From the NCBI RefSeq assembly GCF_000834655.1, contig NZ_JXQQ01000058.1, forward strand, positions 43,601 to 107,600: DNA of 64,000 bases, written 5' to 3'. Below are positions 63,959 to 64,000 of the stretch, in pieces. The number at the start of each line of letters is the position of its first letter. Position 1 is the first letter of the stretch. The DNA comes from Variovorax paradoxus. GTDB taxonomy: Bacteria; Pseudomonadota; Gammaproteobacteria; Burkholderiales; Burkholderiaceae_C. The notes beneath the pieces were generated by a model, which worked only from the letters and a program-made list of their open reading frames with translations, made no database searches and was not told where the DNA came from. A program made the translations under genes and the position numbers.

Positions 63959-64000
63959 ATGACGGCGCTCGCTACACGGCAGCGCCCAAAAAGAGCGCCG

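Larger units (their letters stand above)
63558..64000. other. Gene-free terminal region rich in repeats
   Basis: No convincing gene is seen in these 443 bases. The region holds a long hairpin (63595-63628), a stretch of repetitive CTTCGCTG/GCGCTCGG-type sequence (about 63650-63850), and two copies of the G/C-rich dispersed repeat. Apparent reading frames here have no usual codon pattern or recognisable product. It looks like a patchwork of intergenic repeat modules after egtD. Confidence 0.75.

Noticed and set aside
63532..63960. 142-codon minus-strand frame in the terminal gene-free region
   Set aside because: It runs through dispersed repeats and hairpins, and the product is Ser/Arg/Gly-rich without recognisable features.

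Overview
The window looks like a chromosomal segment of a Comamonadaceae betaproteobacterium, most likely Variovorax or a close relative. This rests on the high GC content, the gene families, the spacing and overlap style, and the G/C-rich dispersed intergenic repeats. It is a judgement from pattern, not a database match. I see no prophage, transposase, CRISPR array, rRNA or tRNA. Coding density is very high and almost all genes are ordinary housekeeping, transport or stress genes.

Layout. 1-10 kb: a TetR regulator, MsrA, a TonB-dependent receptor with a small His-containing partner, an AEC transporter, two OmpA-domain proteins, PdxH, a MobA-like nucleotidyltransferase, and an overlapping pair of a ChaC-like protein and lipoprotein Cu,Zn superoxide dismutase. 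10-13.6 kb: Entner-Doudoroff genes edd and eda followed by a HAD hydrolase. 13.6-21.3 kb (minus strand): a gamma-glutamyltransferase lipoprotein, DUF1697, GloA, a GST and a ferric-iron ABC importer with a possible Fur site. 21.4-26 kb: a thioesterase divergent from a MarR-MFS-MATE-SDR unit, with a palindromic operator between them and a bidirectional terminator at the end. 26-31.6 kb: a sugar-acid operon (IlvD/Edd-type dehydratase, DgoK, DgoA, class II aldolase) divergent from an FCD-type GntR regulator. 31.6-37.5 kb: an EEP-family hydrolase, RhlE, EttA, and a MerR regulator with a carboxymuconolactone decarboxylase-like protein. 37.5-43.2 kb: PabB/PabC, an orphan membrane-anchored TAXI protein, a P1 peptidase and a DadA-like oxidase.

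43.1-47.8 kb: a six-gene minus-strand copper-tolerance operon (His/Cys-rich exported protein, TolC-type channel, Tat-type multicopper oxidase, cupredoxin, DUF411, CusF-like). It is notable for having an outer-membrane channel but no RND pump or adaptor. 47.9-50.8 kb: glycerophosphodiesterase, DUF1439, GNAT and P-loop kinase genes. 50.8-54.7 kb: a polar amino-acid ABC importer co-transcribed with its GntR regulator, with an unexplained 18-codon mini-ORF and terminator unit downstream. 54.8-59.8 kb: a Bug receptor, OsmC, CHRD, acyl-CoA ligase, thermonuclease and a small membrane protein. 59.8-63.6 kb: a type II NADH dehydrogenase divergent from egtB-egtD (ergothioneine synthesis). The last 440 bases are non-coding and repeat-rich.

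The genes suggest a soil or rhizosphere heterotroph that uses sugar acids by Doudoroff-type routes and invests in thiol, metal and oxidative-stress defence. I did not find a clearly undescribed system. The most unusual items are the mini-ORF unit at 50.81-50.94 kb, the paired intergenic elements placed directly after the edd and ettA stop codons, the RND-less copper operon, and the MerR-type promoter that overlaps the end of pabC.
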